A program made the position numbers and the translations under genes. The notes beneath the pieces were generated by a model. It was not told the DNA's origin and ran no database searches. It saw only the letters and a program-made list of their open reading frames with translations. Below are positions 6,701 to 7,857 of a stretch of DNA of 7,857 nucleotides, one piece after another (the stretch's first letter is position 1; each line of letters opens with the position of its first letter). Source of the stretch: Paraclostridium ghonii (GTDB lineage Bacteria > Bacillota > Clostridia > Peptostreptococcales > Peptostreptococcaceae); NCBI RefSeq assembly GCF_023653455.1, contig NZ_JAKEDR010000164.1:1-7857 (forward strand). Direction: 5' to 3'.

Positions 6701-7857
6701 AGATAAAATGTGGTGAAAATCTTTCCTCTTTATTTTTTTCTTCTTCTTTTAGCTTTCTTTCTTTTAGGAGTTTATTTAAACTTCCTAAAATTTGATCTCT
6801 TACCCTCTCAGTATCTATTATTCCTGTAACATTTGTAGCTTTATTTTTAAAATGTGGATACCATTTTAAATATTTGAACTCATCTCTATATTTCTTATCA
6901 TGTAAAAGTATTATTTCTACATCATGATAACTTTGACTAAAAGTTAACTGTGAAAAAATCAATTTCAATTGTTCATGTACAGTTGCTTTATCTCCGACTA
7001 TTCCTAAATGGCTTGTTTTTAAATCAATAGGCAGTGGCATATCCTCTAAACTTGAAAATATATTTTTAATATTTTTAGCTTCATTTACTAGTGAATCATC
7101 CTCTAAGTTTAATTCGCTGCTATTTAGTCTTATTGAGAAACTAGGCTTTATAGTTGCCTTTCCAATATCTATATTTAAAAAATCAAAGTCATTTAAACTT
7201 CTTTCATAAATTCTACTGTTATATGTATTAATAAGATTTTCTATCTCATATATATTAGGGTTGTTATATGTTAGTGCTTCTCTTTCTTCATTCATTAACT
7301 TTCCAAGCAATTTTCTTCTATTTAGTAAATAAGCACTATAAACCTTATTTCTTTTTTTATTCTTTAATTTATTTTCTTTTTTTTCATTTATATATGCTGT
7401 TAATGAAAATACTGTACTCATTAAGGTTCCAACTAAAGTTATAATTATATATAAACCTCTAGGGTTGATAATACTAATAATTAAAGTTAATGAAATCATA
7501 ACTAAAGGTGGTACTATAATCTTTACTAAACTTCCTTTTTTCATCTTATTTTCACTCGGTGGATTTATAATGTCTATGTCTTCATTTTTTATTTTCTTTA
7601 TTATCCTTGGAGATCTTTTATATATGGGAAAATTATCAAAATAGTAATTTCCAATATTTTTTTCCTCTAACTTAGAGCTATATTGATTTAAATTCCCTAC
7701 AACTTCTATATAATCTAAATTAAAAATAATTTTTAATCCTTCTATTAAAACAACGTCACCTATTGCTAAATTTTTATTTTTCCCTTTGATTTTTTTCCCA
7801 TTTATATAAATATGATTTTTACTAAATACACTTAAAATACTTTCTTCTATTTTTATA
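3756..7857 (-). CDS. essC: EssC, type VII secretion FtsK/SpoIIIE-family ATPase (5' end outside window)
   Basis: Motor ATPase of the T7SSb membrane complex, which recognises WXG100/LXG substrates and drives their export. The reading frame is open to the window edge: 104 residues precede the Met at 7544, so that Met is internal. Visible length is 1366 aa; with one more FHA domain upstream this fits the roughly 1480 aa of staphylococcal EssC. Numbering from the 7857 edge: residues 1-55 are the end of an FHA domain (IYINGKKI, then AIGDVVLIEGLKI); 71-85 carry the conserved linker YYFDNFPIYKRSPR; two membrane helices lie near 111-131 and 135-156. A degenerate ATPase-like domain follows, with FVIDE near 386-390. 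ATPase 1 has Walker A GTTGSGKS (548-555), Walker B LFLISDE (ending 658-659) and ATQKP. ATPase 2 has SSPGFGKS (888-895) and IFIDN. ATPase 3 has GANQSGKT (1169-1176) and IFIDD. The stop lies 17 nt before esaA. Identification is secure; the start is not visible. Confidence 0.97.
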   Translation of the reverse strand, partial: IKIEESILSVFSKNHIYINGKKIKGKNKNLAIGDVVLIEGLKIIFNLDYIEVVGNLNQYSSKLEEKNIGNYYFDNFPIYKRSPRIIKKIKNEDIDIINPPSENKMKKGSLVKIIVPPLVMISLTLIISIINPRGLYIIITLVGTLMSTVFSLTAYINEKKENKLKNKKRNKVYSAYLLNRRKLLGKLMNEEREALTYNNPNIYEIENLINTYNSRIYERSLNDFDFLNIDIGKATIKPSFSIRLNSSELNLEDDSLVNEAKNIKNIFSSLEDMPLPIDLKTSHLGIVGDKATVHEQLKLIFSQLTFSQSYHDVEIILLHDKKYRDEFKYLKWYPHFKNKATNVTGIIDTERVRDQILGSLNKLLKERKLKEEEKNKEERFSPHFIFVIDEPSLIINHSIMEYLQKEDNKSIGFSIIYTTNSKANLPEYIKTVITLDDKNIGNLLIQDGIMVNKKFSLNHIDNVNLEKLARKLSALEHVQGISNNLLESITFFEMYNINHPHELNINKRWKENQSHKSLAVPLGVRGEKDYVELNLHEKAHGPHGLVAGTTGSGKSEIVQSYILSLAVNFHPYEAGFLLIDYKGGGMASLFKKLPHLLGTITNLDGAESMRAMASIKSELERRQQLFNEYEVNHINAYNKLFKNGQASEPLPHLFLISDEFAELKKEQPEFMSELVSAARIGRSLGIHLILATQKPSGVVDDQIWSNSKFKLALKVQNEGDSNEILKTPDAASITLPGRAFLQVGNNEIYELFQSAWSGASYEKEEKGNKVDDRVYLINELGQNQLLNKDLSLSDSDNSLKETELDVVVNHISEIFNGMNINSVKKPWLPPLGENIKTPHVDINKIIDVANFDELDMNTSIGLVDIPEEQSQIEYRLNFESDGNLAIFSSPGFGKSTTLTTIAISMAIKNSPKFLNYYIVDLGNSALIQLKSLPHTADYLNFDDVDKLNKLIKILEEEIKNRKKLLGEKNALNFNMYNKISQEKLPAKVIFIDNYDVIKEFGYEVEEFINKLSRDGVGLGIYLVITASRSNSVKYATLNNFKNRITHYMFDSTEINAIVGRSLYAIKEIKGRALVKQENVNTMQVFKISENVDDMEYTLELGRIIERINSLNSASRAKGIPTLPKELSKESIREYIELDIPKNNIPIGLDIEKIEPVYLNLNNHSNIIVGANQSGKTSVLKLVLENVLENNSKAFIFDSTDMELYKYKDNELVTYIETLEGALEFLEFIKNETLKVKIGYEDEKFNNPNITPKEYYNNIDINYIFIDDIDKFLELIKSTKNFEAEKILQEALQYSFKVIGTTNSSKMKGFDNITKLLKDNAEGIILGLPNEQMVFTGIPIVRAKKPEIGFGFVYKKGDLKNIMIPKY

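Larger units (their letters stand above)
1..7857 (-). other. Probable single T7SSb operon
   Basis: Five consecutive same-strand genes have junctions of +17, -8, 0 and +9 nt. No AT-rich leader, hairpin-plus-U-tract terminator or promoter-sized gap lies between them. Each internal gene has its own ribosome binding site, and the middle three are tight enough for translational coupling. The promoter must lie upstream of essC, beyond 7857, and the terminator beyond base 1. This arrangement is inferred from spacing, not shown by transcript data. Confidence 0.8.

Noticed and set aside
4123..6795. Plus-strand open frames at 4123-4344, 4474-4719 and 6598-6795
   Set aside because: All lie inside essC, whose motifs are intact across these positions; they are antisense shadows.
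7542..7544. ATG at 7544 as the true start of essC
   Set aside because: The frame stays open upstream to the window edge and encodes 104 residues with an FHA end and the conserved RSPR linker, so this Met is internal.
1..7857. CRISPR array, insertion sequence, tRNA or rRNA
   Set aside because: No regularly spaced direct repeats, transposase-like product, terminal inverted repeats or structured RNA signature was seen; coding regions fill the window.

Overview
The window is very AT-rich and is read entirely from the minus strand. It carries the core of a Firmicutes-type type VII secretion system (T7SSb / ESS). AGA-dominated arginine codons, Lys/Asn/Ile-rich proteins and clear purine-rich Shine-Dalgarno sites point to a low-GC Gram-positive organism, probably a clostridial one. 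I cannot name the species.

Transcription runs from high to low coordinates. The order is: essC (3' part, running off the 7857 edge), an esaA/yueB-like gene, a WXG100 (esxA-type) gene, a 98-residue protein with an LXG-like core, and a TPR-repeat gene that runs off base 1. Gaps are 17 nt (essC-esaA), an 8-nt overlap (esaA-WXG100), 0 nt (WXG100-small protein) and 9 nt (small protein-TPR). I see no room for an internal promoter or terminator, so this looks like one polycistronic unit. No stretch of 300 bases lacks a gene.

EssC is the membrane-anchored FHA/FtsK-SpoIIIE motor with three C-terminal ATPase domains. The EsaA-like protein is the extracellular coiled-coil part of the apparatus. The WXG100 protein is a secreted substrate or co-substrate. 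The 98-residue protein may be a second small helical substrate or partner. The TPR protein is a plausible cytosolic scaffold or adaptor. EssA, EssB and EsaB are not in the window and could lie upstream of essC, beyond base 7857.

Points worth a second look: the EsaA homologue seems to have one C-terminal membrane helix where the model proteins have several, and it carries an EF-hand-like calcium loop. The LXG-like protein has no toxin domain. The WXG100 mRNA can form a 10-bp hairpin that pairs fully only in the sense strand. The only cysteine encoded in about 2,600 residues is in the WXG100 protein. A run of seven G sits in the ribosome binding site of the TPR gene.
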